A stretch of DNA of 64,000 bases, from the NCBI GenBank assembly GCA_947561715.1, contig OX387204.1, forward strand, positions 17,737,001-17,801,000. Direction: 5' to 3'. Positions within the stretch are counted from its first letter, which is position 1. Every line of letters begins with the position of its first letter. This document shows, piece after piece, positions 52,247-64,000 of the stretch. The stretch comes from Ascidia mentula. Lineage: Eukaryota; Chordata; Ascidiacea; Phlebobranchia; Ascidiidae. Made by a program: the position numbers and the translations under genes. Under the pieces are notes generated by a model that was given only the letters and a program-made list of their open reading frames with translations, was not told the DNA's origin and made no database searches.

Positions 52247-54393
52247 TGTTGAAATTTTGCACTTCTGGTAATCCTAGTACTATCTTACAGGCGGCATTTC
52301 TGCGAACGACAACAACATTACACATAATTTTGTCGATCACACATTTAGTGTGCTGTGACCTATGAGCTACCGATTGGACGTTAAATGTTTAAAAGCAACT
52401 GATTTAAAGTAGTCTTATGATCAATAAAATAAAGTTTGCCAGAAGGGCAGTATTCAGCAATAAATATGCCTGGCAGCATCAGTACTGCGGAACATTCTAT
52501 ATCCTAACATACACACTTCTTTTGGCCTGTTTTCAACCAGTCCTAAACAAAACGTCATTAACAAACACCTTTTGCTTTTCTAACGTATACTGATCTTATT
52601 CTATTACGTCACACAACGCCATCAATGTTGTCATCGACCTTCCATAATCTATTTGTCAAGTCTCAAGTTGAAAACATTTCCCCGTTACCATGGCATCGCG
52701 AAACTGGAGCTTGTCAGTCTACATGGCTTTCAAAGGGAAATAATGACTCTTCAGACTGTGTGGCTTTCCGCTTGACTTCAGATGAACCGTGGAATCACGT
52801 ATATACGTTCGTAACACCAACGAGGTGGGGTTTCTTGGGGCGACACACCCTCTGTTTCACGCGTGATTGGGCCTCAATACGTATTTAACGCAGAATGGAC
52901 GATTTCTTATCCTTGATGTCGCAGGGGATTTGTAACTTGCTTCTACATCATACTTTCTGTCCAACGTATAATAAACCTTAAGGCGTTGGTGCATGATTAT
53001 TTACATCACGAATCCGCAATGTGAACTTTAAACGATCCTTAACCAAACGCACAAAAGAATAAAAACACGTGTTGAAATCAAACTATCCTTATCATCCACG
53101 TGATCCAATTCTAGCTAATTTCGCAGTCGCTCAACGTGGAATTCAAAGTTTTCTTTTCTCGGAATTCGAGTTAATTTTGTTTCGAACCAACTTTTCGCTA
53201 AAGAGAATTTCCCTGTTCTCATTCACGGTGCGTCGGTTACAGAACTAGATCTGCCCTAGTACAACCTTTAGCATGTCGACAACCTTTAGAATGCAACGAC
53301 CCAAGGTCAACGACCTAAATTAAAACATACATAGAGCCACTGAATCTAGGTTGGTGGAGGTTGTTTTGATTCTTTAATCCAGTGCTTCCATTGGTGGGTC
53401 GCAAAGCTATTTCAGGTGGCTCGCGAAGCATTTCTGAATGTTACAGTTTTCTATTAGATCACGAACAATGCATGTGTATACATTGTGTTTTTTTTCTCAT
53501 TAAATTCTTTTTCATTCGTTTGGTCATATCTCATTGTGGGTCGCACAATAAAACTTGCATTAAGAGTGAGTCGCGAACTGAAAAAGGTTGGGAAGCACTG
53601 CTTTAATCCACACGAAACAAAATAACCGTCACTATAAGTTTTCAGTAAACTCGCATAACCTACAGGTACAGCCAAGTGCACCAGAAGTTTGGTGTGTTTT
53701 GTTTATTTACATTACTGCTATTTTCCTAATTGAGCTTAACCTGTTAGGATGATTATAGGATGAAGGCGTCACATGCCAGGGCCATACCATGTATCTGTTA
53801 AAATTGTAGTTCATTTATCCTGACAGAGAGAACAGGCCTTATTTCCTTTTTTTGCCCTTTACCAAATTTATCTGAAGTTGATGCAAGACGAAATATTAAA
53901 AACAACAAACACAATATAGAAACAAAAATGTTGGTATTTCAGCCGAAATAATTTAAAACGACGATACAGCATGGTTCATACTATTGACCAGCACACAAAA
54001 TACAACAATAAGTTATCAGTTCGAACATGAAAAAGTACGCCAATGTTTTTCGCCTGTTTACCGCAGTAACAGCGGGCATTGGACCTGAACGAATGTGAAA
54101 AATCTAAATCTAACACGAAGCTTAGTCAGCATCAAAAGCAAGCAGCGTTTGCATCCTATTGTTACATAGAATATCACCCTTACTCAATAATTAGTATGGC
54201 GGCAGATTTATTGGAAAGGGAATTTGCATTTCATTTGCCGACAACCAAGTGTTTTCGGGAGTCACCTTGTGGCGGATGAAAATAAATATATTGAAAATTG
54301 CATGTCCTTCAAACTATCCAGAAGCTTGATATTTTTTGTATCTTATTTCGTCTTTACCTCTTTTGTTTCCCAACCGCGTGGGAAAGCGCATTG
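52247..54393. other. Intergenic between GT31 copies 3 and 4
   Basis: About 2.1 kb without a supported gene; contains a well-defined hAT MITE (next entry). The stretch next to 52246 should hold the copy 3 promoter. Confidence 0.4.
53380..53600. mobile_element. hAT-type MITE with perfect 8-bp target duplication
   Basis: The 221-bp element has ends CAGTGCTTCC and GGAAGCACTG, exact inverted repeats of ten bases, and is flanked on both sides by CTTTAATC (53372-53379 and 53601-53608). gggtcgca strings near both ends resemble those in the 20270-20523 element, so the two may be relatives. No transposase. Confidence 0.85.
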
Positions 54394-56875
54394 CTACGCC
54401 TCCATGTTAGGCATGACAGCTATAAACTTAAGCAAAGCTTTTGAAGTTTCATTTTTATGTAATTTTGTTTCGTTGAGTTTGGATATGAGTTGTCCGACGC
54501 CGTGAAAAGCTATTTTCTCTGAAGGTTCGATCACCATAGTGTCCGGCATGCCCAGTTTCAATCGTAATACGCCGGTTATCCAAACATCGTCGACACGCAG
54601 GTAGGGAGTGGTCCTCGCGGCTTCTAAAAGCAGTTTCACCACTCGGACGCTGGTCGAGTAAAACCCGCCGAAGCAGCCACGCGGGAAAAACGGCCACTTG
54701 TACTCGCTTTTTGCAATGTACCACTGCTTGTACCTCCCCGTCATATTGCGATACGGCCTCGTGAAGTCCATAGTTCTGTACGTGCAAATGATGGGGAATT
54801 CGACCCAGTCGTGCTTGGTCGAAATGTCGATGTACTCATTCATAACTTTGTGCAAACGGTCGACCATCACCATGACATCATCGTCGCCGGAGGAGTAGTA
54901 ATGGTCGCGCGATAACTTGTCCACAGCCCACTGCATACCGGCCATTGTCTTCAACGGAACGTATCTGTCATTACAAACAAATGTGCAGCTAACATTAAGT
55001 CTGTTTATAAAGAGACTGGTTCATGGTGTTGAAGACATTAACTTGTTTTAGTTATTTTAAAGACGTTTAGGCAAAAAAATCCTATCATCGGTTCAAAATT
55101 GCGGGGTTGGTCTATCTTCATAGTTTAGACAGAGCTGGCCTGATTGACGTCACAGAACGTAGATAATGCTCACGTGGGTGGCGACGTCATGCATCATTGA
55201 TATCAGTGACTCACATAGAAGCGGAAAAAACAATTAACACGCAGTAAAAGGCACAGTGACAGTACATTAAATATAAACAGAGGAGCTGAGGTATACTGCC
55301 CATATTAAAATGTGGCTGCTGTTGTATGTTTTTTGCAGTATTGATTAGTCTCTCCATTCTCTGAATTATTGAGTAAATTATTAGTGTTTCTTAGTCTGTT
55401 TACTTTTTGCAAATGCTGTAGGCCTATTCTAACCTAATCAAGCTTTTTTGCTGTTACGATTTATAGAAAACCGCACATTTTTTAAAATCCCTGTATGTCG
55501 GGTGCTGGTATTTCCTCACATGGTGTTTTACAAAAACCCGTTGACCTCATTATAATGGAGCAAAAAGTCAATTGCCAATTTTTAATGTTATACTTTTGGA
55601 AAGCAAATATTTGTACAAAATGACCCTTCACAAAAACTATTAAAAGAAACTAATTCGTTAATGGGGCTTCTAGGGCCATTTTATAGCGTATATCTTTTTA
55701 ACGGCAAGCAAACATTCGACATACTTGTAGTCATCAGGGCCATCGTACTGTAAAATGTCTCCATAAATCTTCTGCTCCATCCGTAGCTGAGTTTCAATGA
55801 TAATATCGTTGGACATCCCCACGACAAAAACATTGTCGAATCGCGAACCATTATAGTAAGTCTTGTGTGCCCACATGCGACGGAGGTCGTTTCGGTGTTC
55901 GGAGTGATTCGCTTTCGACTTCACAAAATTTACCATGCACCAACTTGAATCTGTGATATTTAAACATGTTACTCGAAAATGCTTGCAAGGGAATTTGCAA
56001 TTTCGTCAGTATTCATGGGACTTTGGAATTGTAATCGTGTACCAACAGAAAACCTTCAAAATTGTGTGAAGAAAATTAGGAACAACGAGAAACGTAAAGT
56101 AATTTCGCACGTGGTCACTATTTTACTGACTTGGGGGTATTCCCGTCCTACAGCTTCGTCGGTGAACATGTCTAGGTTCGATGAGATATTGAAAGTTAGG
56201 CCTCACGAAGTTGTAGCCGATGATTTTCTCGTCGAAATCGTACGCCAGGCGTTCGTTAAGCTTCACAACAGCCGAGTTGTTCAACGTTCGTCTGCTTCTA
56301 ATTGACTGGCGTTCAACTTGTCTGTAGAACATAATTCAAAGCGTACTCAATTAGGTGACTAATCTGCCTCGTTGTCGTTTTACGTCACTTCCTTATCCTT
56401 GTGTTGTTTGTTATTATCGCAACGCTCTTGATGGTCCGTGTTCATTTGGGGATCAGATTGAAAGAGAATGAAAATGCTTTGACACCAATGAGCTTTTTAA
56501 TTTAGTTTACTGGTTTTGCGCAATGCTAATGTTGTCAACAATTGTTTCCTCTGTTAATGCTGATTTTTCGAGTTTAACCAGCGCGCATTTATTCAATTTG
56601 CCTCATGGCAGACGAAACGTCGTTTGAATAAAAAAAAAATTTTCCTGATTGTCAAAAGACCATCAGCCCTCAACAATTACATTACACATGGAAGCAACAG
56701 TAGCAGAATATTGGTTTAATCCGTAGCGTAATCCACATTATTTCAATAAATGGATGAAATTAATACAACGTTCATCTTACCTTAGACTTCGAGTGATCTG
56801 AGTCCAATAAACGAACCACGATGTTGTTAACAGAAGAAACACCATCGACATTCGAATTTTCGTCAGCAGTTTCAT
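54394..56875 (-). CDS. GT31 beta-1,3-galactosyltransferase-like protein, copy 4
   Basis: Four exons: 56781-56875, 56131-56321, 55725-55950, 54394-54964, phases 2-1-2; 360 aa. Exon 1 is a type II anchor (MKLLTKIRMSMVFLLLTTSW, then FVYW). The stem contains LAYDFDEKIIGYNFVRPNF. The catalytic part has MVNFVKSKANHSEH, DLRRMWAHK, YGDILQYDGPDDYK, LKTMAGMQWAVDKL, YSSGDDDVMVMV, WPFFPRGCFGGFYSTSV and RVDDVWITGVL. The last exon has exactly the same length (571 bp) as in copy 1, and the two share ICTYRT, PYRN and TG-YK strings, making them the closest pair by eye. Two NET/NMT sequons could be N-glycosylated. Introns contain TGACGTCA (55145) and a retroelement-end relic (56595-56633). Confidence 0.88.
56595..56633 (+). 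repeat. Penelope-like 3' end relic in GT31 copy 4 intron 1
   Basis: cctcatggcagacgaaacgt followed by cgtttgaataaa has the layout of the hammerhead-plus-AATAAA terminus seen at 57389-57430, with palindromic ACGT after GAA, but a degraded core. Confidence 0.4.
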
Positions 56876-57388
56876 TTTTTGACGCACCAGCACGCATAGT
56901 GCGAACTCACTAACAGCTGTAATGAGATGTAAACAAAAGTTATATGCGCACAATGTTTCGGCAGAGTAAAAAGTATATTTTTTTGGTTTGCTTTGTGCTG
57001 TCAGTCGGATTTACAAAAACCTAACACTGAATATAATCTATCTTCAAGGCTCTTAGACTTGTTAGGTCAACTGCGTTCGTTTAGAGTGAACGTTACCAAA
57101 CTAGCTACACGCAATCCAAATATTATCTAACTTTGGAAATAGTACTTTACGTTTCAGAAATTTACAAGAAAACCACAGAGAGAAAGAAAAACGTCACGAA
57201 CATTTAGTTTCAAATTCGTTAAAATGATGAATTGTTTTGTTACCAGTTCCTGGGTACGCAAACTTTTCATATGAAAGGCTAGACTCAGTTGATTCAATAT
57301 TCTTAACCTGCGCTATGTCAAGTTTAAACAATTAATACAATTGTATTGTTATGCTTTTATAAGAGACTGACTGTTAAACAAATTTATT

Positions 57389-57430
57389 CGCACGAGCTTT
57401 CGCGAGATTGATCTCGCTTCATCAGGTGCA
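57389..57430 (-). ncRNA. Hammerhead-like motif at the retroelement terminus
   Basis: On the - strand: 5' TGCAC (57430-57426) pairs with GTGCG (57393-57389). CTGATGA at 57425-57419, one unpaired A, stem II GCGAGA/TCTCGC with loop TCAA, GAA, helix III palindrome AGCT, cleavage site UC before GTGCG; AATAAA follows. Hammerheads with minimal helix III are known from Penelope-like elements. Short stem I and the bulge make activity uncertain. Confidence 0.55.
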
Positions 57431-57758
57431 GCAATCATAGATCAGAGACAGACACGACAAACTGAAGAAATTGAAATACAATTGTATTTTTCACCATCTT
57501 TTTTGAAGCCAAGCCTGCCAACCGTCTTGTGCTTCTGACACTCTCAAATTTGAAATCGCAATTGTGGCCTTTTAAAATGTACTGTTGACAAAAATCTTGT
57601 GACATGAGAAGTGCGATTCTAGGAAAGACCAACAGACAAAAAACCTGATGTCCAGCCACAGACCAAAGCTCTAATAGATTTGTGTAACTTCGTGGGCATC
57701 TGGCTAACTGGACCAAACATATTCGCGAACAAATGTTAGAGCGAATATGACTCCGCAA
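57389..57758 (-). mobile_element. Decayed 3' end of a Penelope-like retroelement
   Basis: Upstream on the - strand a broken frame retains a string like the C-terminal GIY-YIG nuclease region of Penelope-like elements (LKGHNCDFKFESVR). It is followed by a structured terminus with a hammerhead-like motif and AATAAA. Old and incomplete; only the last few hundred bases remain recognisable. Confidence 0.45.
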
Positions 57759-60700
57759 ACAATGTAATTGACGTAAAATATTTTAATGGCAACCTCAGAA
57801 GGAATAAAACGAGAATGCCGCATTTCAGTAAATCAACAGTCCCAAGCCTGACTCAAGACGTTGTTTATTCAACCGTATTGCTCCTTTCTTATTCTCAACT
57901 CTAGCAACAATACATTCAGGTTTGTACCGACACCAAACCAATCAAATGTAGCACACATAATCGACCTTGACTTTACTGTACTTATATTACAACACGTTTA
58001 AATGTTATAAAACCCAACTTTGGCCGCATACCACTCAGAGTGTTGATGTAACATTTTGCTTGTTGCCTATCCTGTGGCAGGTAACTTTCAAACAGCCACG
58101 TTGCAGCTTTTGATGAGAATAAAAATCTCCGCAATTATCAAAAGTGCGAATTCTATAATTTTCTCTACGTTTTGTTTTCCTTTTTATGTCTGTCTGTAAA
58201 CTGTTTTGTAGTTTGATGAATTACTGCAACTACCGACCGTGGCTTGCATCACATATGTTGTTCGGCGAGTGGCATGCATTCTACGTAGGTGTTGTATGAG
58301 TTTAAGCGGAACCAAATGAGTGGTTTGTTGACGATTAGTCTGAAGAATTATTGTTAAGTTTGTGTGCGTGGCGTTGATTTCCGCATGACCGGATCGAAAC
58401 GTTTGGTTTGGTGCTTATAATAATGTTCTCTGCCACCAAAAGTAAGCCGCGTCAACAATCATACTGTGTAAGTTTGGCGGGGCATAAAATGTTTCCAGCT
58501 TGCGGATTGTATTACATAATCACATGCCTACCTCAATATTTGCTCTCAATAAACGTCCAACAAGTCTGTAAACCTCGCGGACAACTTCATATTACAACTC
58601 TTTAACTGCCCATAAAATGACATTCTTTGACGGTACATGCGGCAAACCATAAGGATTTCGTCATAGATTGCTAATGTTATGACGTATGTTCAAAACGGTT
58701 TTAGCCAACGAGCTTTTTAAACTTCACTCTCAGTTATGTTGGAAGCCATGTTTGAATAAATGACAAATTTACGAAAATCTTACAATGGTCGAAAACCGCA
58801 TTAGCCTAAAGACACATACTTGCAAACCACGCTTCTCATTTTTCTTCGATGTTGCTACGTGAAGGACTAAACTAGACCTACGCAGCTATACGCCATGCAC
58901 TAAGTCATTACGAAAAGTTAAACATTTGGAGCCAATAAACTTTTCCCCTGGTTTGTTGTTAAACAAGGAAAGTGCTTATTTACTGTACCATTGTTCCGAA
59001 GCGAAACAACAACACAAAGTGGAAAACCTAATGGATCGTTCGTTATCGGCGGCTGCTGATGGGAACAAAACAAGATCAATAATCGTCGTTTTATTCCGTG
59101 CCAGCCTCGGTTTCAAAATTAACTTCACCCGCCGAACTGGTGAATGGAAAATGTATTGGCGAATTATTGTTTGGGAATTTGGAGCTTTAACAAAGCACGT
59201 CAGCCGGCAAGTCGTTGAGGCGAAACTCAACTCTCTGTACTTCCTTTGTATGTAACTTATTTCGCTTTTTTCAAAAATTTAACGTGACTCGTAGTTCTGA
59301 CTTGTCTTGAAATAAACTGTGCCTTGCCTTAATTTTTTGTTTCGTCTTCTCACATAATAAAAAGTAATCTACCATACGTGCTGACACGAACCTCACTTCG
59401 CTACAAGTATTGTTGCAACCAACACATCTTCAGTCATGGAGCAAACCAAACTAAATACACTCATGTTGGAAGAGATGAACAACTACCGGCGCTGTGCTGA
59501 CATAAGGATGCGCGTGAATGGTCAGTGAGGCTGAATTGAATTCATTCAAGCGACGATTGAGTGGGTTACTTTTAGTCAAATATTACCCGAACCCGTGCGC
59601 GGGCCCCCACCGAGGTGGGGAGTAATTTTTTTGAACGCTTCCAACTGCAGTTAACGGATTCTTTAGATATGACTTAATCGATCACTCGAACCCAGCAGAT
59701 ATTTGCGAATGATTTAAACGGAATGGAAAATTCTCCTTCAACGTAGAAAATGTCCACTTGTATCAAACACCTTCACCCACCAACAAATTAGCTAGAACTC
59801 TCAATGTTTTTATCGCAACATTTGCAGCATGAAAAGCGCGATTATTTTTAAGGTCTGTTTTAAATTGTTTGCAACAAGCCATCTTACGTACTGCAAATTC
59901 AACAAATTCGTGTTACCATTGTGACTGTTTGACAAAAAGAATAGTTAACACGTGCATGATGTGCTTTGATCAGATCCATGTCTGATTTTATACCATATCT
60001 GGCGAAGAGTTATGAATAAACGCTCGAACATATTCGCCTGCAAAACATACCCAAACTGCTCGAAATGGTTGTCGTGCGCACAAATTTCCGTTTCCTTGGT
60101 GACGCGATTGTTCTCCGGTGTGCGTCATTCTTTAGTCACTCGCCTGTTGCGATGTACGTTACGTTCACCATGTAGCATAAACATAAACACACAACACGCT
60201 TGTTGCCCTGTCACATACAAACTAGAGCTTATGCTTAGTTAAACTAGAGCTTATGCTCTGTTCCATGCTTAGTTAAAGCGACATTTTATTTGTTAACTTG
60301 GCTAACTTTTCCCTGTCAGCCGTCAACTAAAATTAATACATGTGAAAGTTGTTTTACCTGAAATTTTGTTGCTGGATAGTAGTGAAGTTATCCCATCTAA
60401 TAAAAGCATGCCAACTCAATAGTTATTGAATTGTTCTGCCGATATAAACCAAACAGTTAAACTGACCCTTGGCGACTTATATTTGTTTCGCAAATTTTGG
60501 CCAAGCAGTAGAGGGATGTAGGCGTTAACACAAAACGAAAAAACAACGCTGGTTAAATTTTGATATTCCGCAAACTTAAAATCTTTATATTCAAACTTTC
60601 CTTTATACATCCTTCCCTATGTGGACGCGACTCTAAACTCGTCTTCTTTGATATAGGCGCGAATAGTCTGGTCTGGTCTGGTCGTGAGTGTTTGGTGTTA

Positions 60701-60828
60701 CAGATGTGGCCCAAGTCAAAAAGGCTGATAAAAATCAACCCTACACCAAGCTGCGTTATAATAAAAACTATTCATTTCTCAATTATGCACATATTTTATT
60801 AAATATTTGTACTTAGGGTTATGAATCA
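57759..60828. other. Region without supported genes
   Basis: About 3 kb, AT-rich. Frames such as 58926-59255 (+) and 58976-59230 (-) overlap antiparallel and show no motif. It should contain the promoter of whatever lies beyond, but nothing specific is seen. A 28-bp tandem duplication (actagagcttatgct) lies at about 60222-60260. Confidence 0.4.
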
Positions 60829-61308
60829 TTGGCGTCGGTTTAGGGGTGACATATCACCCCTCACAAATAAACAGAGGTGACAACGCATGTACTGTCACCA
60901 CTGCATTTCGTGTAATTTAAAATTATTGTCAGAAAAACAACGTACTTTATTGATTATACTACGCGTTAAGCTTGTTTGTATTATTACCGTCACAATCATG
61001 ACAAACACTAGTGTCTCTTCATGTTACGCAGGGCAGCAATTGTTGTAGCATAATGGCAAGAATCGGCATTGATGCGTAATAGATTTGTTTGTTACTTCAT
61101 AATGCAATAGACCGAGTGAAACAAAAATTTGCCGCTTTCAGTGAGGGGGTTCGTAATTAAAGTGTTTAAAATTTAGTGCCATGACAACAAGAAACTGACA
61201 CGAAACGGAAGTTGCGTCGTTTGCCTGCGTTTAGGGCGATACGTGTTTTAAAACCTGGAAATGTCACCCTCAATATTTTACAAAAACGTTGAAAAATCGA
61301 CGCCTATG
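60829..61308. mobile_element. Possible TIR element with GGCGTCG ends
   Basis: The left end ggcgtcggtttaggggtgacat and the right end, reversed, ggcgtcgatttttc... followed inward by gagggtgacat, are inverted repeats around about 475 bp with no transposase frame. Target duplication not clear. Confidence 0.5.
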
Positions 61309-62218
61309 GGTATGATAGTATCACATTTTTGCACCAAATTAACATAAATAACCGAAAGTTGAAAAAATCATGGTCGTCATCGGTGCATGATATATTTGGT
61401 ATGACGATAATGGAAGAATGAAAGTCGGGCGTTCCCAGTTGTTCAAATGTTTGCATCACAGGTTTCTCTCCGCACATCCTTCAATGTCCAGAAACCTCGC
61501 CAGCTTGGAGAAAAGCGATTTGCAAACAGAGTCGGCTGGAATTATGTTTGGAGCGGGTTTGACTGCTTTTGTTCTAACGGGAAAGGCCGGAATGACGATA
61601 TTTGAATCTCGACAGACACCAGCAAACGTATTGGTCTATTAGTCCCCATGACAACGAAAACAAGCTTAGCACAGAAATTCCTTGAACGTTGGAACAACGC
61701 AACAAATCTTAAAGACTTTTGGCAGAATGACCGTCGGGATAAACTCGTAAAAATTGTGAAACGATCATTCCATAAATTCCCGTTTACATTGTCATCGAAT
61801 ACCAGCAAAATCAGAGTAAAATCTGTCAGGGATTTACGACTAGCAATTGGGTCAAACTGGGCGGTGGCACCGGTTCGCTCCTATTGTGTTTGAGGTATTT
61901 ACTTCCGAGCCTCTGCTAAAACAACAATCTCCTGCTCGGCAAACCGACAGCAAATGTATTTTGATCGAACACCTGTTTTGGCAACACGAGCGTTGCTCAA
62001 ACGTGTGTCTGAGTTGTCGATAATTGTGTTGTGAACACAATCTTAACTGGTTGCTCATAACTCATAAGCAGCCTATCAACAAGCAAACTTATTCGCTAAA
62101 CCAACAGCATACTCCACCAAAATTTCAGGTTTGCGAAGCCATTGTTATAACATCACCACAATTGGGCACCATTTGAAAGCCTTGCTTTGTAAAAGAATTA
62201 TTCCGAATTGGACCTGTA
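61309..62218. other. Region without supported genes
   Basis: Frames at 61418-61642, 61648-61893 (+) and 61542-61808 (-) overlap and have no recognised motif. Nothing else seen. Confidence 0.35.
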
Positions 62219-62457
62219 CAGGGTTCCACAATGTTGCGTCGCGACCCACTGGTATGTGGTATTGGTGTTGTTGGGCCAACGCAAGCTGGCTTAGAGGATT
62301 TTACTACCCTGTCCCATTGTTTGGCCTTTTAGTTCTCATTAACATTTTACAAATTGTAGATCTAATAATTGCAAAAAATGCATTTTTTTAGTTGCGTTGT
62401 GTAACATTTTTGTTGGTAATAAGTGCGTCACCGGGCTTTGAAAGTTGGGACCCACTG
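62219..62457. mobile_element. Possible hAT-like MITE
   Basis: Left end cagggttccacaa with gcgtcgcgacccactgg inside, right end reversed cagtgggtcccaactttcaaag. The ends are loosely inverted and resemble those of the 20.3-kb and 53.4-kb elements. Confidence 0.4.
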
Positions 62458-63474
62458 ATAACTACTAAAGTTTATAGGGACAAGAATAATACGAGGTTTT
62501 TAACAAATTTGCCTTTTTTTAAAACTTGTTTTTTTCGAAGACGATTTTTCTGCTAAATGTTTGGATTGAGCGCCAATTATTTGAGCTCACCGAACATTAC
62601 TAAAGTTGGGAATACCGGACGAGCGACATCCACCGGTAATGAAAACAAATAACGGCTGCAACTGGGGGGCGATAAAGATTGAATTCGTTTTACCATGAAA
62701 CAGGACGACTGTTTGGGTTTGTATACTTGGTAAAATGGCGAGTAATCTCTGGTAAAAGTAAGTCGGTGCGGTCCGGTACGAATGCAATGACTGGTGTGTC
62801 CCATATAGTGATGAGAAAATGTATCTAGTAAATTTATTGACTTAAAATTTGATATAGTATACGAAAATACATTGGTTTATTTTTTCGCATAAATTTAATC
62901 GTTCCGGTAAGTCCTTTTTTACTTTCACCACTGCGTGAAAGCATTGTTGGGTTGGAAAACACATATTGACAAATTGTGGCAGAAAATTAAACATATTGGC
63001 CTTAAACTAGCGTCAAGTAATGCTGAAGACCGAGTCCGCGAGTTGGACATTGGTGCGATGATGCCACGGATCATCCTACTGGTAAATATACACTTGCATA
63101 TATATATATTTTTATGTATATATATATACATTCAAGCTGTATGTATGGTTGAAAGTAAGAGCATGCAAGTAAGAGCGGCATACAATGGACAACAGACAAC
63201 TTGCGACGTGACGCGTTGTGCTTTAGCGGCGATGTCGACATTGTGGTAAACCCTCTAGCTTTCAGGCAACAGATCGTATTGGCTCATGACAGTATGACAA
63301 CGAACGGTTGGAGCGAATTTCCCGTAATTGTTGCCTGTGTCCTCATACAACACCTCGTCCCAAACCATAAGCATGACAACAAATGAAAGATTGGCAAAAC
63401 TTAGCAACCTTGAAAAATGAGCCTTATTGTGAACGGTTTCTTGCTTCAGTAGGCTTTACACCTTGCGACTGAGC
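62458..63474. other. Region without supported genes
   Basis: AT-rich; contains a (TA)n microsatellite at about 63099-63129. The 104-codon frame 62935-63249 (+) runs through that microsatellite and is not credible as a gene. Confidence 0.4.
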
Positions 63475-63499
63475 TTAGTACGAGCCGTAGACAGTTCTG

Positions 63500-63800
63500 T
63501 TTCTTTTTTTTACCACACCGGGATTTGAACTCAGTATATCCTGGGACACACTTGGAATACGGGTCGGGCCCCTGCTGCGACGTTGCGTTTCGACCACGTG
63601 TGAGCATCTTGCACCACTAAGTGGGCATGCATGACAGTATAGTCCTTCCACCAAGTGTGGACAAAACTGCCTACATTTGGTAAAGAAGCAACATTGGTTA
63701 AGCGCCCGACTCATATACGAAGAAGAAAACCTGATCGGGACTCGTGACCAGGATATCCCGGCTGTCAAGTCAGACAATGTTTGCATGTGTTGGAAATTCC
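63500..63800. repeat. SINE-like composite repeat
   Basis: On the - strand, gagttcaaatcccggtgtgg at about 63541-63522 resembles a B box. On the + strand, attggttaagcgcccgactc (about 63694) resembles an A box and is followed by the agaagaaaacctgat...cgtgaccag string shared with 51166-51219. ctaagtgggcatg (about 63619) is shared with the SINE at 2.7 kb. A 152-codon - frame crossing it is repeat sequence. Confidence 0.45.
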
Positions 63801-64000
63801 TTTCAGCTAAAACCGTTAAAATCACTGACGTTTTATATTGTTCGCTGCCGTGCAGTTTAGTTTCGTGGAAATACAAAGCCACGCTTAGTAATCGTATTTG
63901 CGAACACGTTTTTCTCAAACGAATTTTACACAAGCGAAAAAGCTGTGACGTTTCAAAACAACTTTTACGACCCGATAATTTGGTGAAATTTAAGAAAAAA

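Noticed and set aside
57435-57758. 107-codon - strand frame as a host gene
   Set aside because: Only a fragment resembling a retroelement nuclease end is recognisable; treated as a decayed element.
63475-63933. 152-codon - strand frame as a gene
   Set aside because: It crosses SINE-like sequence shared with 2.7 kb and 51.2 kb and has no domain.

Overview
The window looks like a compact, AT-rich invertebrate chordate genome, most probably a tunicate (ascidian). It carries clearly vertebrate-like proteins (eRF1, TMEM129, PTRHD1, Rpn13/ADRM1, MAGT1/TUSC3, a sialin-like SLC17, a CRACR2A/RASEF-type large Rab) in genes with many short GT-AG introns and small intergenic gaps. The tunicate assignment is inference from gene style; no species marker was recognised.

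Layout. 1-0.5 kb: 3' end of an unrecognised + strand gene. 2.1-7.4 kb (-): a coiled-coil plus Rab GTPase gene. 9.5-13.4 kb (+): ETF1 (eRF1), ten exons, convergent with a run of five - strand genes: PTRHD1, TMEM129, a CARF/ALS2CR8-like protein, a sialin-like transporter and ADRM1 (14-26.8 kb). ADRM1 and MAGT1/TUSC3 (29.3-31.3 kb, +) are divergent, with a 1.6-kb foldback repeat between them. From 34 to 57 kb lies a tandem array of four - strand GT31 (beta-1,3-galactosyltransferase-like) type II membrane glycosyltransferases with the same four-exon, same-phase structure. 57-64 kb has no gene I can support, only repeat fragments.

Systems. The host genes are ordinary housekeeping (translation termination, ER N-glycosylation, ERAD, proteasome) plus a lineage-expanded glycosyltransferase family. 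The unusual layer is small self-cleaving RNA. I find a sequence-perfect type I hammerhead ribozyme at 47309-47363 (+), a degenerate one 346 bp upstream of it (retrozyme-like spacing), another almost complete one in a transporter intron (20889-20946, -), a truncated one at 4.65 kb, and a second class with palindromic helix III followed by AATAAA. This second class occurs in both arms of a 250-bp foldback in an ETF1 intron and at the 3' end of a Penelope-like retroelement relic at 57.4 kb. The palindrome TGACGTCA is also strikingly over-represented across the glycosyltransferase array. Exon boundaries were read by eye from reading phase and splice signals and should be taken as good predictions, not transcript-supported facts.
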